NCBI GenBank assembly: GCA_964448115.1
Contig: CAYUVA010000052.1
Location: 1 to 27,085, forward strand
DNA: 27,085 bases
Direction of reading: 5' to 3'
Source of the DNA: CAYUVA01 sp964448115 [NCBI: uncultured bacterium]
GTDB lineage: Bacteria; CAYUVA01
Shown: positions 9,328-16,348 of the stretch, in pieces
How the letters are laid out: each line of letters begins with the position of its first letter
Position numbering within the stretch: the first letter of the stretch is position 1
Translations under genes and position numbers: made by a program
Notes under the pieces: model-generated
The model's database searches: none
Seen by the model: the letters and a program-made list of their open reading frames with translations, nothing else
Told to the model about the DNA's origin: nothing

Positions 9328-10233
9328 TTAATTATCCTTGTAGCCTATGTTAGAGCCGAGCCAGAAGGCGAACTTGAAACAGAGCCATAAGGGGGTAAAG
9401 GCACGGCTTATCAAGTGGTCTGCCCTGGGATTGATCTCGGACTGGGGGACGATCTCTTTATATTCAAGTATATCGTCAGGTTCAATATTTCTTGGTTGGG
9501 CAGGGATGCGATCAACCATTCCCTTTTCTTTCAAGAGTTCATCGATTAGGGCGATCGCATAAGGGGTCTTATCACGCACGTATCTCTCCATATCCTCCTG
9601 TTGGTAGGGAGCGCTGAAGTGCCACACGGTGGAGAAAGGTCCCACCCAGCACATCGGTTGCACCGACTTGGACGCCTGTCCTACCATCATGCCGATAGTA
9701 TAACCGCGCTCGCGTAGATACTTTATCTTATCATCGGTAAAGCCGAAGTCGTAAATGGGATTGAAGTACCTTATGCCGTAGTGTGCATAAAGCTCGCGCA
9801 GGGCATTTAGCACCCCCACCATCATCTCAGGATGGGATGATTGAGCCCTCTGCGCCCCGTCGCAACTCTGGGTGATGCCATGCTCAAGGCAATAAATTAT
9901 GGTGCGAATGTGCATAGCTATCTTGCAACTGAGACACATTATCCCCGGCGCTGCCCCTTTACAGTATTCCCAGTAATCATCGAAGAAGCCCTTGAGCATT
10001 CTTCGATGGATCGGTCTAATGTCATCCCTGAAGTGGATGACTCGGTCCTTCCCATGGCGCTCAGCTAGCTCGGTTGCATGTATGCTACTGCGCCAAACTC
10101 CTGTTAAGCCGTGGTTTTTATAGGTTACAAGGTGGATACAGTCATATACTTGGGCTAGGTGTATGGCGGTAATTGTGGAGTCGAATCCCCCTGAGAACAT
10201 CAGGACGACCTTCTTATTAATCTTGTCAACCAC
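9328..10233 (-). CDS. PP-loop ATP pyrophosphatase (QueC/ExsB-like fold), substrate unknown
   Basis: This 301-residue protein opens with the PP-loop motif LMFSGGFDST (SGGFDS at 14-19), which binds ATP in adenylating enzymes such as QueC, TilS and ThiI. A CxxC pair (C100, C103 in MCLSCKIAMH) and QSCDGAQRAQSSHPEM follow; the order resembles distant QueC-like proteins rather than true QueC, and no other queuosine genes are nearby. The start is a GTG at 10231-10233 with only a close AAGG upstream, so it is less certain. Pairing with the downstream radical SAM gene suggests that one enzyme activates a carboxylate or thiolates and the other does radical chemistry on the same substrate. That is inference. 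Confidence 0.8.
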   Translation of the reverse strand: MVDKINKKVVLMFSGGFDSTITAIHLAQVYDCIHLVTYKNHGLTGVWRSSIHATELAERHGKDRVIHFRDDIRPIHRRMLKGFFDDYWEYCKGAAPGIMCLSCKIAMHIRTIIYCLEHGITQSCDGAQRAQSSHPEMMVGVLNALRELYAHYGIRYFNPIYDFGFTDDKIKYLRERGYTIGMMVGQASKSVQPMCWVGPFSTVWHFSAPYQQEDMERYVRDKTPYAIALIDELLKEKGMVDRIPAQPRNIEPDDILEYKEIVPQSEINPRADHLISRAFTPLWLCFKFAFWLGSNIGYKDN

Positions 10234-10383
10234 GCCTTACAGTTTCTCTGTTGAAAAAGTATAGACTAATAATATCTTATCCGAATATTAAAACAAACCG
10301 AATATGATGAATCATTCCATGATGGGATGGCTGCCAGAAAGGCAGACCTGATCTGTTTCAGAGGTGAGGAAAGAAAGAGAATC

Positions 10384-10479
10384 ACGCAAAGACGCAAAGC
10401 CTGCCCCAAGCGAAGCCGAGGGGACGCAAAGACGCAAATTACGAACTAGAGAACTAGAAACTAGCCACGCAAAGATGCA
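10384..10479. repeat. ACGCAAAG repeats in a gene-free island
   Basis: ACGCAAAGACGCAAA occurs at 10384-10398 and again at 10424-10438; a third, partial copy is at 10467-10479. Between them an 8-base unit GAACTAGA repeats (10443-10458 and partly on). The whole stretch 10234-11020 has no convincing gene; short frames in it are by-products of repeats. Similar CGCAAAG-rich text is, as I recall, common between genes in many uncultured bacteria. Confidence 0.75.
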
Positions 10480-10511
10480 TGGGAGAGGGGGCAAGAAGCC
10501 CCATCCCTAGA

Positions 10512-10537
10512 CCCCTTCCCCAAGTTTGGGGAAGGGG
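10512..10537. repeat. perfect 12-bp inverted repeat
   Basis: CCCCTTCCCCAA (10512-10523) and TTGGGGAAGGGG (10526-10537) are perfect complements around a 2-base centre. There is no T run after it on either strand, so it is not a normal terminator. It forms part of the repeat island. Confidence 0.8.
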
Positions 10538-10600
10538 AGTCTTGAGTCCCCTACCCCCAATAGCTCCCACTTGCTGCTGAGAGCCTTCCGACTCCTAGCT

Positions 10601-10619
10601 CCCTCTCGCTGGGAGAGGG
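10601..10619. repeat. CCCTCTC/GAGAGGG inverted repeat
   Basis: CCCTCTC (10601-10607) and GAGAGGG (10613-10619) can pair around a 5-base loop. It is part of a C/G-rich text commonly dispersed between genes. No T run follows. Confidence 0.7.
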
Positions 10620-10758
10620 CGGGGGGTGAGGGTCTTTTCCTCTCTTCTATCACTTTATCACGGTAGCACGGTATCACTTCTTTCTCTGTGCCTTTGTGCC
10701 CTTGTGGTTAAATATGCCTTTATTACTTTATCACTCTATCACTTCCCGTGGTTACTGG

Positions 10759-10778
10759 ATTCCCGCCTGCGCGGGAAT
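10759..10778. repeat. REP-like palindrome ATTCCCGC-ctgc-GCGGGAAT
   Basis: A perfect 8-bp stem with a 4-base loop sits in TGGATTCCCGC...GCGGGAATGAC. This text is found, as I recall, as a dispersed palindromic repeat in many bacterial genomes. It gives rise to spurious peptides of the kind WIPACAGMT or DSRLRGND, both of which can be read here. Confidence 0.75.
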
Positions 10779-10856
10779 GACAGAGAAGGGGGGCGGGAAT
10801 CTTACACACCCCGTCTGCACTCCCGCCAAAGTCCGGAGGACTCACAGCCACCCCTC

Positions 10857-10886
10857 TTTACATAGGAGCTTAACAAGCTATGTAAA
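10857..10886. repeat. 9-bp inverted repeat at the end of the repeat island
   Basis: TTTACATAG (10857-10865) and CTATGTAAA (10878-10886) are perfect complements around a 12-base loop. It lies about 175 bases upstream of the subtilase gene. It has no T tail; its role is unknown. Confidence 0.6.
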
Positions 10887-11022
10887 GCTAAATGTCATAA
10901 GGAGATTTCTCCACTTTTTCACCAGGTGTTTTTCAGGTATAGAACTCATTTCTCAGATATGATATAGTCATTGCAAAAGTAGTTCTACACACCTGTTAAC
11001 CAAAAGGCAGATTACTTTGAGA

Positions 11023-11061
11023 AAGGGGGAGTCATCGGCACAAGGCGCCGATGAGAGAGCT
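11023..11061 (+). promoter_or_regulatory. leader hairpin that may set the ribosome binding site spacing of the subtilase gene
   Basis: A strong AAGGGGGAG (11023-11031) lies 30 bases before ATG 11062, too far to work alone. Directly after it is an 8-bp hairpin (TCATCGGC 11032-11039, GCCGATGA 11047-11054, 7-base loop), and after that only 7 bases remain before the ATG. If folded, the hairpin would give a normal spacing. The alternative is a TTG start at 11017 with AAAGG (11003-11007) upstream. Confidence 0.4.
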
Positions 11062-12666
11062 ATGAGACTATCGATTGTTCTTACATGTCTAGTTGTTATG
11101 TTGGTTTATGCGCCCTGTTTTGGGGGCGCCTGGGACATGGTAGTTACCACTACCAATGGTGATGTGGTTGAATTCTGCGAACCTGGCAAGATCCTGGTCA
11201 AGTTCAAGGCTAGCGCAGAAGATCACGCTATGATGCAACAGGAGATCGCTCGCTTTAATGCGGTCAATGGCGTGGAGGTAATTAAGGTCAATCGAAGCCT
11301 TAAAATCCACAGCCTAAGGTTCGCTTTTGACATCCCGGTTGCCCAGATGCTTGACATCTATCGGAGCAGTCCCTTAGTCGAATGGGCGGAACCTAATACC
11401 AGGACTCGGATCGCTGCCTCTTATCCTAATGATACGATGTGGACTGAGCAGAGCTGGTATCAGGAGCTTATTAATACACCCGAGGCATGGGATACTGAGG
11501 TGGGAGACGGCACTAAGGTCTGCGTGGCGGTATTGGATTCCGGCATCGATCTGGATCACCCGGACCTGAATGATTCGCTATGGCATAATCCATACGAGAT
11601 CCCTGACAATAGCATCGATGATGATGGCAATGGCTATGTGGATGATTATTATGGATATGACTTTGTCGGGCAAGCCAAGGGCAGCGAGCTAAGCAACCAG
11701 CCAGCAGATAGCAACCCGGATGTATTTTGGGATGGCGGCAGCGAGCAGTCCGCGGGCGATGGCTTGGATAACGAGTTCCCGGAAGCGGATGGATATCCAG
11801 ACGACGGGGTAACGCATGGAACCTTTGTCGCTGGCATCATCGCTGCCCGGACGAGCAACGGCAAAGGTGTAGCCGGCGTTGCCGGCGGATGGGGACCGGC
11901 TGACGGAGTTAGACTCATGGCAGTACGCATCTTTGATCCAGAGGGCGGCGGTTGGCTCGATGATATGCTTGATGGCATTACATACGCGGTGGATCAGAAT
12001 GTAACCATCATTAATCTTAGTGGAGGCACCTACTACAATAGTTCAGCGCTCGAAGACGCGGTTGACTATGCCTGGAGCAATGATGTACCGATAATAGCCG
12101 CAACTGGAAATGATAATAATTTAATAGCCCCTATGCTTTATCCTGCCTATTATAACAGGACTATAGCAGTAGGAGCATCGGATAGAAGCGATCCCGATGG
12201 CAGGGCTTCCTTTAGCAACTATGGAGATGCAACCCGAAGACCCGATGTGGTGGCTCCCGGGGTGGATATCGCATCTACCAGGGTTTACAGCAAGTATGAT
12301 GCAGATATCAATACTAGCCTTAGTCCTGGACAAGCCACCTATCATGTCGGATATGATGGCACATCCTTCTCTACTCCACTGGCTTGCGGCGTGGCTGCGC
12401 TGATGTACTCTCAGAATCCGAATATGACCGTTGAGGAATTGCGCGTCAAACTACATCTATCTGCCCTGAATCTACCAGATGATCCTGATGATGGTCCCGA
12501 TGGCGGTCCCGACTGGGATGGATACGGCATGGTGCAGGCAGATCAAGGAATCATTGCTGCAAATTGGTTCCTGCCAACGCTTGGAGAATGGGCTATCATC
12601 TTGACCATTGCGTTATTCAGCCTTCTGATGATTCGTCGCAGGATGAAAGTAATGAAAAAGGTGTGA
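11062..12666 (+). CDS. secreted subtilisin-like (S8) protease with IPTL-type C-terminal anchor
   Basis: From ATG 11062 the protein has 534 residues. Residues 1-23 form a signal peptide. Residues about 36-115 match an inhibitory propeptide (GKILVKFK through LVEWAEPNT). The catalytic domain follows, with the triad Asp159 (VAVLDSGID), His252 (THGTFVAGI) and Ser435 (GTSFSTPLA), and oxyanion Asn350 (AATGN). An Asp-rich insert (NSIDDDGNGYVDD) is likely to bind calcium and is typical of fervidolysin-like subtilases. The tail from 504 reads LPTLGEW, a hydrophobic helix, then MIRRRMK: an IPTL-CTERM-type sorting signal, so the protease is probably held at or released from the cell surface. A TTG at 11017 would add 15 polar residues before the signal peptide; I prefer the ATG because the signal peptide then starts normally. 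Confidence 0.9.
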   Translation: MRLSIVLTCLVVMLVYAPCFGGAWDMVVTTTNGDVVEFCEPGKILVKFKASAEDHAMMQQEIARFNAVNGVEVIKVNRSLKIHSLRFAFDIPVAQMLDIYRSSPLVEWAEPNTRTRIAASYPNDTMWTEQSWYQELINTPEAWDTEVGDGTKVCVAVLDSGIDLDHPDLNDSLWHNPYEIPDNSIDDDGNGYVDDYYGYDFVGQAKGSELSNQPADSNPDVFWDGGSEQSAGDGLDNEFPEADGYPDDGVTHGTFVAGIIAARTSNGKGVAGVAGGWGPADGVRLMAVRIFDPEGGGWLDDMLDGITYAVDQNVTIINLSGGTYYNSSALEDAVDYAWSNDVPIIAATGNDNNLIAPMLYPAYYNRTIAVGASDRSDPDGRASFSNYGDATRRPDVVAPGVDIASTRVYSKYDADINTSLSPGQATYHVGYDGTSFSTPLACGVAALMYSQNPNMTVEELRVKLHLSALNLPDDPDDGPDGGPDWDGYGMVQADQGIIAANWFLPTLGEWAIILTIALFSLLMIRRRMKVMKKV

Positions 12667-12719
12667 GGTTCTTCAGGAACAAAGACATCCAATAATTGTA
12701 CTAAACTAGTGAAAACAAC

Positions 12720-12748
12720 TTGACAATCAATATCTTGGACACTATATT
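12720..12748 (+). promoter_or_regulatory. sigma70-type promoter of the yceD-rpmF-fabD operon
   Basis: A consensus -35 TTGACA (12720-12725), a 17-bp spacer and -10 TATATT (12743-12748) are present. Transcription would start near 12755, about 23 bases before the yceD ATG. The -10 is identical to that before the tRNA-Ser gene. Confidence 0.7.
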
Positions 12749-12777
12749 ACTCTGCCGCTAAGAAAGAAGGAATTTTT

Positions 12778-13296
12778 ATGCGCAACGAAATTATTAAGGT
12801 CTCTGATGTTCCCGAAGGCGGAATGAGCCTCAAGATCGAGTTTTCTCGACAGCTTCTCGATCTCAATAAGGAGGATGTCAAGCTCACCGAGGATGGCATC
12901 TTCTACTTGGATATCAAGAAGACAGGCGAGAATATAATCATCTCCGGCAGGTTTCATGGTAAACTGGCAATGCCGTGCTCTAGGTGCCTGAAATCTTTTA
13001 CCACTGACCTGAATATACCGATCTATGGGATATTCCTCCCCGCCTGGAGAGCCTCTGGAGACGAGGAAATAGAGCTTAACCAGGAGGACCTGGATATCTA
13101 TTACTACTACGGAGATGAGATCGACCTAAGCGCCATGCTTCGCGAGCAGATCATCCTATTGATCCCCATAGCCCCGCTATGTGCCCCTGATTGCCAGGGG
13201 ATCGAAGGCATTACTGATAAGTACATCTCTGACGATGATGATTATGAAACAATAGATCCCAGACTGGCAAAATTAAAGGAATTCAAGAAACAATAG
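12778..13296 (+). CDS. yceD: YceD/DUF177-family protein
   Basis: This 172-residue DUF177 protein is of the kind almost always encoded just before ribosomal protein L32; in E. coli and plants the family is linked to 23S rRNA accumulation. The hallmark CSRCLKSF (C66xxC69) and the C-terminal PLCAPDCQGI are present, as is the acidic middle with DEIDLSAMLREQI. AAGGAA lies 5 bases before ATG 12778, and a good promoter is directly upstream. The rpmF start is 19 bases after its stop, as expected for a two-gene unit. Confidence 0.9.
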   Translation: MRNEIIKVSDVPEGGMSLKIEFSRQLLDLNKEDVKLTEDGIFYLDIKKTGENIIISGRFHGKLAMPCSRCLKSFTTDLNIPIYGIFLPAWRASGDEEIELNQEDLDIYYYYGDEIDLSAMLREQIILLIPIAPLCAPDCQGIEGITDKYISDDDDYETIDPRLAKLKEFKKQ

Positions 13297-13315
13297 AAAA
13301 AAGAGGTATCATTTA

Positions 13316-13513
13316 ATGGCTGTCCCCAAAAGAAAGACATCAAAGGCGCGCAGAGATAAAAGAAGGGCACACCATGCGCTGCCGGATATCAATCTGGTCG
13401 AGTGCCCGCAGTGCCTGGAGATGATAACATCACACACAGTATGCCCTCACTGTGGATACTACAAGGGCAGGCTACTGCTCCCTCCCAGAGAGAAGAAAAA
13501 GGTCAAGACTTGA
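13316..13513 (+). CDS. rpmF: 50S ribosomal protein L32
   Basis: This is a 65-residue basic protein of the large ribosomal subunit. The N-terminal MAVPKRKTSKARRDKRRAHH is the standard L32 start. A zinc-binding pair follows: CPQC at residues 30-33 and CPHC at 43-46. This is the four-cysteine form; many bacteria carry a zinc-free paralogue, not seen here. GAGGT precedes the ATG. It lies between yceD and fabD in the conserved order, but plsX and fabH, which usually come next, are absent. Confidence 0.97.
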   Translation: MAVPKRKTSKARRDKRRAHHALPDINLVECPQCLEMITSHTVCPHCGYYKGRLLLPPREKKKVKT

Positions 13514-13560
13514 TCCTGGGGAATGGTTCAAGTTTGTAGAAATCGGATCATGAGCTATCC

Positions 13561-14505
13561 ATGAAGGTCGCTGCTTTATTCCCCGGACAAGGCTCACAAT
13601 TCGTCGGCATGGGAGCTGACTTGTTTGAGAGCTACCCTGAAGCAAGGCAGCTTTACCAACAGGCTGATCAAGCGCTTGGATTTGAGCTAACCAGGATCAG
13701 TTTCCAGGGACCTGAGGAGGAGCTAAGGCTAACCTATAATGCGCAGCCAGCCATACTCTGCCTGAGCTATATCCTCTATCGCCTTTTGGAGATCCCCCAG
13801 GAATCGATAGTATGCTCCGCCGGACACAGCCTCGGCGAATACACCGCCGTGCTTTGCGCAGGTGGCTTCGATTTCGAGGATGCGCTTAAAATAGTGCGTT
13901 TGCGTGGGGAACTAATGCAACAAGCAGTGCCTGCTGGCAGCGGTGCAATGGCTGCAATCATCGGCGTAGATGAAATGACTGTCGAGGATGCCTGTAATCG
14001 GGCATCAGACCGTTGCAGACAGGTGGTAGTTCCTGCCAACTTCAATGCACCAAATCATGTGGTGATATCAGGAAATGTAATGGCTGTCGATGCAGCGTCC
14101 GATGAGCTGAAAGGCAAGGGAGCCAGGGTGATACCCCTAAAAGTCAGCGCTCCCTTTCATTCACCACTGATGGCCCCGATGGTTGATCGATTCAGCGAGG
14201 CGCTCGATGGGCTCAACATCAACAACCTTTCGTATCCGGTTATCAACAATGTTGCTGTGCACAAGGTCTGCGAGGCTTGGGATGTAAGAAGCTCCCTTAT
14301 CGCACAACTCGATTCGCCGGTGCAGTGGAAGAAATGCATGGAGTATATGCTAAAGTTGGAGCCGGATATCTTCATAGAGATTGGTCCGGGGCAGACCTTG
14401 GCAGGACTACTTAAGCGCCTAAATCGCCGAGCCAATGTGCTTTGCGTAAGCGATGTAGGAACCCTGGAAAAGGCGAGACAGGTTCTTAGCCAGGATAGGC
14501 TATAA
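13561..14505 (+). CDS. fabD: malonyl-CoA:ACP transacylase
   Basis: FabD loads malonyl groups from CoA onto acyl carrier protein for fatty acid synthesis. Its 314 residues fit the family. Key features are FPGQGSQ (7-13), the nucleophile Ser90 in GHSLGEY, Arg115 that binds the malonyl carboxylate, the catalytic His200 in APFHSPLM, and EIGPGQTLAGL near the end. The gap from rpmF is 47 bases with no terminator, so it is probably in the same operon. No strong ribosome binding site is seen before ATG 13561. The rest of the fab cluster (plsX, fabH, fabG, acpP, fabF) is not here. Confidence 0.95.
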   Translation: MKVAALFPGQGSQFVGMGADLFESYPEARQLYQQADQALGFELTRISFQGPEEELRLTYNAQPAILCLSYILYRLLEIPQESIVCSAGHSLGEYTAVLCAGGFDFEDALKIVRLRGELMQQAVPAGSGAMAAIIGVDEMTVEDACNRASDRCRQVVVPANFNAPNHVVISGNVMAVDAASDELKGKGARVIPLKVSAPFHSPLMAPMVDRFSEALDGLNINNLSYPVINNVAVHKVCEAWDVRSSLIAQLDSPVQWKKCMEYMLKLEPDIFIEIGPGQTLAGLLKRLNRRANVLCVSDVGTLEKARQVLSQDRL

Positions 14506-14588
14506 ATTATATCGCTCTTATCTCTTCCAGCAGTACCAATGTTCTGGCATATTTATTGCTAATTATGTTATTTCTAGGAGACCATACG

Positions 14589-15785
14589 ATGCACATTGCC
14601 ATTCGAATGAAGCGGGTGCGGCCATCGGCGACCCTTGAGATCGTCAATAAGGTCAAGGCTATGGAGCGACAGGGCATACCTGTTATACGCTTCGATGTAG
14701 GTGAGCCTGACTTCCAGACCCCTGAGAACATCAGGCTGGCAGCGAAAAAGGCGATTGATGAGAACTTCTCCTACTACACGCCGGTATTGGGCATAAACCA
14801 ACTCAAGGAGGCGATCGTTGCCAAGTTTCAAAGAGACAACGGTCTGCATTACTCGGTGGATGAGATAGCGGTATGCAATGGCGCCAAACATGCGCTTTAC
14901 AATATATTCCATGTTGCCTTTAACGAGGATGACGAGGTGCTGGTCTTCTCACCATACTGGGTCTCCTTTGTCCAGCAGCTCAATATACTTGGCATAAAGA
15001 GTCGCATCGTACCTCTCTCTATGGAGCAAGGCTATCAACTCACCCCGCAGATTGTTAAGCCGAACATCATCCCCGGCAAGACAAGGGGTATGATCATCAA
15101 TTCTCCAGGCAATCCGACTGGAGCGGTATTCTCCAGGGAGAACCTTGATGCCATAGCCGAACTGGCTATCAGGCACGACCTTTTGGTCATATCTGATGAG
15201 ACCTACGAGAAGATCATCTATGGCAATAAGCAGCACTACAGCATAGCGCAGCACTCCGAGGAGATGAAGAAAAGAACAGTGGTGGTCAATGCGCTTTCCA
15301 AGACCTACTCCATGACCGGCTGGCGTGTGGGATACCTGGCTGCCTCAAGCGAGTTTATCAAGAGCATCAATAAGATACAGGGTCATGTCACCTCAAATGT
15401 GTGCTCGATTGCCCAAAAGGCTGCTGTCGAGGCGCTAAACGGACCCCAGGATTTTCTAACCGATAGGGTTGCACAATTTTACGAGCGACAACAATACCTT
15501 CTACAAAGACTCGATGAGCTGCCAGGGATAAGTACCCCAAGAGCTGACGGATCTTTTTACTTATTCCCCAGTATATCCAAATTGCTAGGGCGAAGCCATC
15601 AAGGACGAAAAATAAACGATGCCAGCGATCTCGCCGATATGTTGCTCGATTCAAAAAAGGTCTCGATTACGCCAGGGAATGCATTCGGTACCGCGCAGAA
15701 CATTCGTATCTCCTATGCTACCTCCCTAGAAAACCTCGAAGAGGGGATGAATCGAATATCATCGTTTATATCAGAGCTGGACTGA
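14589..15785 (+). CDS. aspC: class I/II aminotransferase, aspartate aminotransferase-like
   Basis: This pyridoxal-phosphate enzyme, 398 residues long from ATG 14589, most likely moves the amino group between aspartate and 2-oxoglutarate. Features are the N-terminal RPSATLEI, FDVGEPDFQTP (35-45), the cofactor-binding NSPGNPTGAVF (171-181) and SDETYEKIIY, and the Schiff-base Lys238 in NALSKTYSMTGWRVGY. An in-frame start 33 bases earlier exists, but TAGGAG (14575-14580) is 8 bases before ATG 14589 and decides the start. Specificity within the family (aspartate, prephenate, other) cannot be settled by eye. It follows fabD by 83 bases and may have its own promoter. Confidence 0.88.
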   Translation: MHIAIRMKRVRPSATLEIVNKVKAMERQGIPVIRFDVGEPDFQTPENIRLAAKKAIDENFSYYTPVLGINQLKEAIVAKFQRDNGLHYSVDEIAVCNGAKHALYNIFHVAFNEDDEVLVFSPYWVSFVQQLNILGIKSRIVPLSMEQGYQLTPQIVKPNIIPGKTRGMIINSPGNPTGAVFSRENLDAIAELAIRHDLLVISDETYEKIIYGNKQHYSIAQHSEEMKKRTVVVNALSKTYSMTGWRVGYLAASSEFIKSINKIQGHVTSNVCSIAQKAAVEALNGPQDFLTDRVAQFYERQQYLLQRLDELPGISTPRADGSFYLFPSISKLLGRSHQGRKINDASDLADMLLDSKKVSITPGNAFGTAQNIRISYATSLENLEEGMNRISSFISELD

Positions 15786-15850
15786 TAGCTTTAGTTTCTC
15801 ATTACTATATGCCAACCGGCAGCCTTTAGTATTTGCATCTACCTGGTAAC

Positions 15851-15879
15851 TTGAAATGTTCCATCAGCGATGATATATA
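15851..15879 (+). promoter_or_regulatory. promoter of dksA
   Basis: A -35 TTGAAA (15851-15856), a 17-bp spacer and an extended -10 TGATATATA (15871-15879) are present. The predicted start of transcription, near 15886, falls inside the palindrome at 15884-15901. Confidence 0.55.
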
Positions 15880-15883
15880 TTGC

Positions 15884-15901
15884 TATCCTAAATTTAGGAT
15901 A
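15884..15901. promoter_or_regulatory. perfect 18-bp palindrome, likely operator on the dksA promoter
   Basis: TATCCTAAA (15884-15892) is followed directly by its exact reverse complement TTTAGGATA (15893-15901), with no centre gap. It covers the predicted transcription start and lies 25 bases before the dksA ATG, where a dimeric regulator would block initiation. The AT-rich centre and lack of a T run or loop argue against a terminator. Confidence 0.5.
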
Positions 15902-15926
15902 AATTAGAATAGTAAGGAGAGTAGAT

Positions 15927-16289
15927 ATGGCACTTGATGACGATACGCTCAAGAAGTTCAAGAAGCTTCTTATCGATATGAAGAGGGAGCTTATTGAGAA
16001 CGCGAAAAAGACGATCGATTCCAGCATTGCATCCCAAGTATCGAGCGGCAAGGACTTCGCTGACCTTGCACTTAAGGAGATGGATCGCAACTTCGTGCTC
16101 AGGATAAGAGATCGAGAAAGAAAGCTGATCAGCAAGATCGACCAAGCTCTAGAGCGTATTGAGAATAAATCCTTCGGCATCTGCGAGGAATGTGGGCAAG
16201 AGATCGGAATCAAGAGACTGGAAGCTCGTCCGGTTACCACCTTGTGCATCGAGTGCAAGACCAAGCAGGAAGAAGAAGAGGTCGATTAG
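15927..16289 (+). CDS. dksA: DksA/TraR-family RNA polymerase regulator
   Basis: This 120-residue protein is like DksA, which enters the RNA polymerase secondary channel and with ppGpp retunes rRNA and amino acid promoters. A long coiled coil spans about residues 5-80. Its tip keeps the functional Asp-x-x-Asp-x-Ala of E. coli DksA (D43, D46, A48 in KDFADLALK). DRERKLISKI is conserved, and the zinc finger is C86xxC89...C107xxC110 with GIKRLEARP between. AAGGAG stands before ATG 15927. It has its own promoter with a palindrome and probably leads the dksA-rarA-hemL unit. Because the tip residues are kept, I favour a true DksA over a degenerate TraR. Confidence 0.92.
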   Translation: MALDDDTLKKFKKLLIDMKRELIENAKKTIDSSIASQVSSGKDFADLALKEMDRNFVLRIRDRERKLISKIDQALERIENKSFGICEECGQEIGIKRLEARPVTTLCIECKTKQEEEEVD

Positions 16290-16348
16290 GTATCCTTCAA
16301 CCTTCCCCAGATTTTCTCGGTAGGTCTTAAAATTGAGGCATTAATATC

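Noticed and set aside
10384-10479. CRISPR array
   Set aside because: Repeat units are only 8-15 bases, spacing is irregular, and no cas genes are present.
10312-10962. Short open frames in the repeat island
   Set aside because: They are translations of dispersed repeats (for example WIPACAGMT and DSRLRGND types), with no ribosome binding sites.
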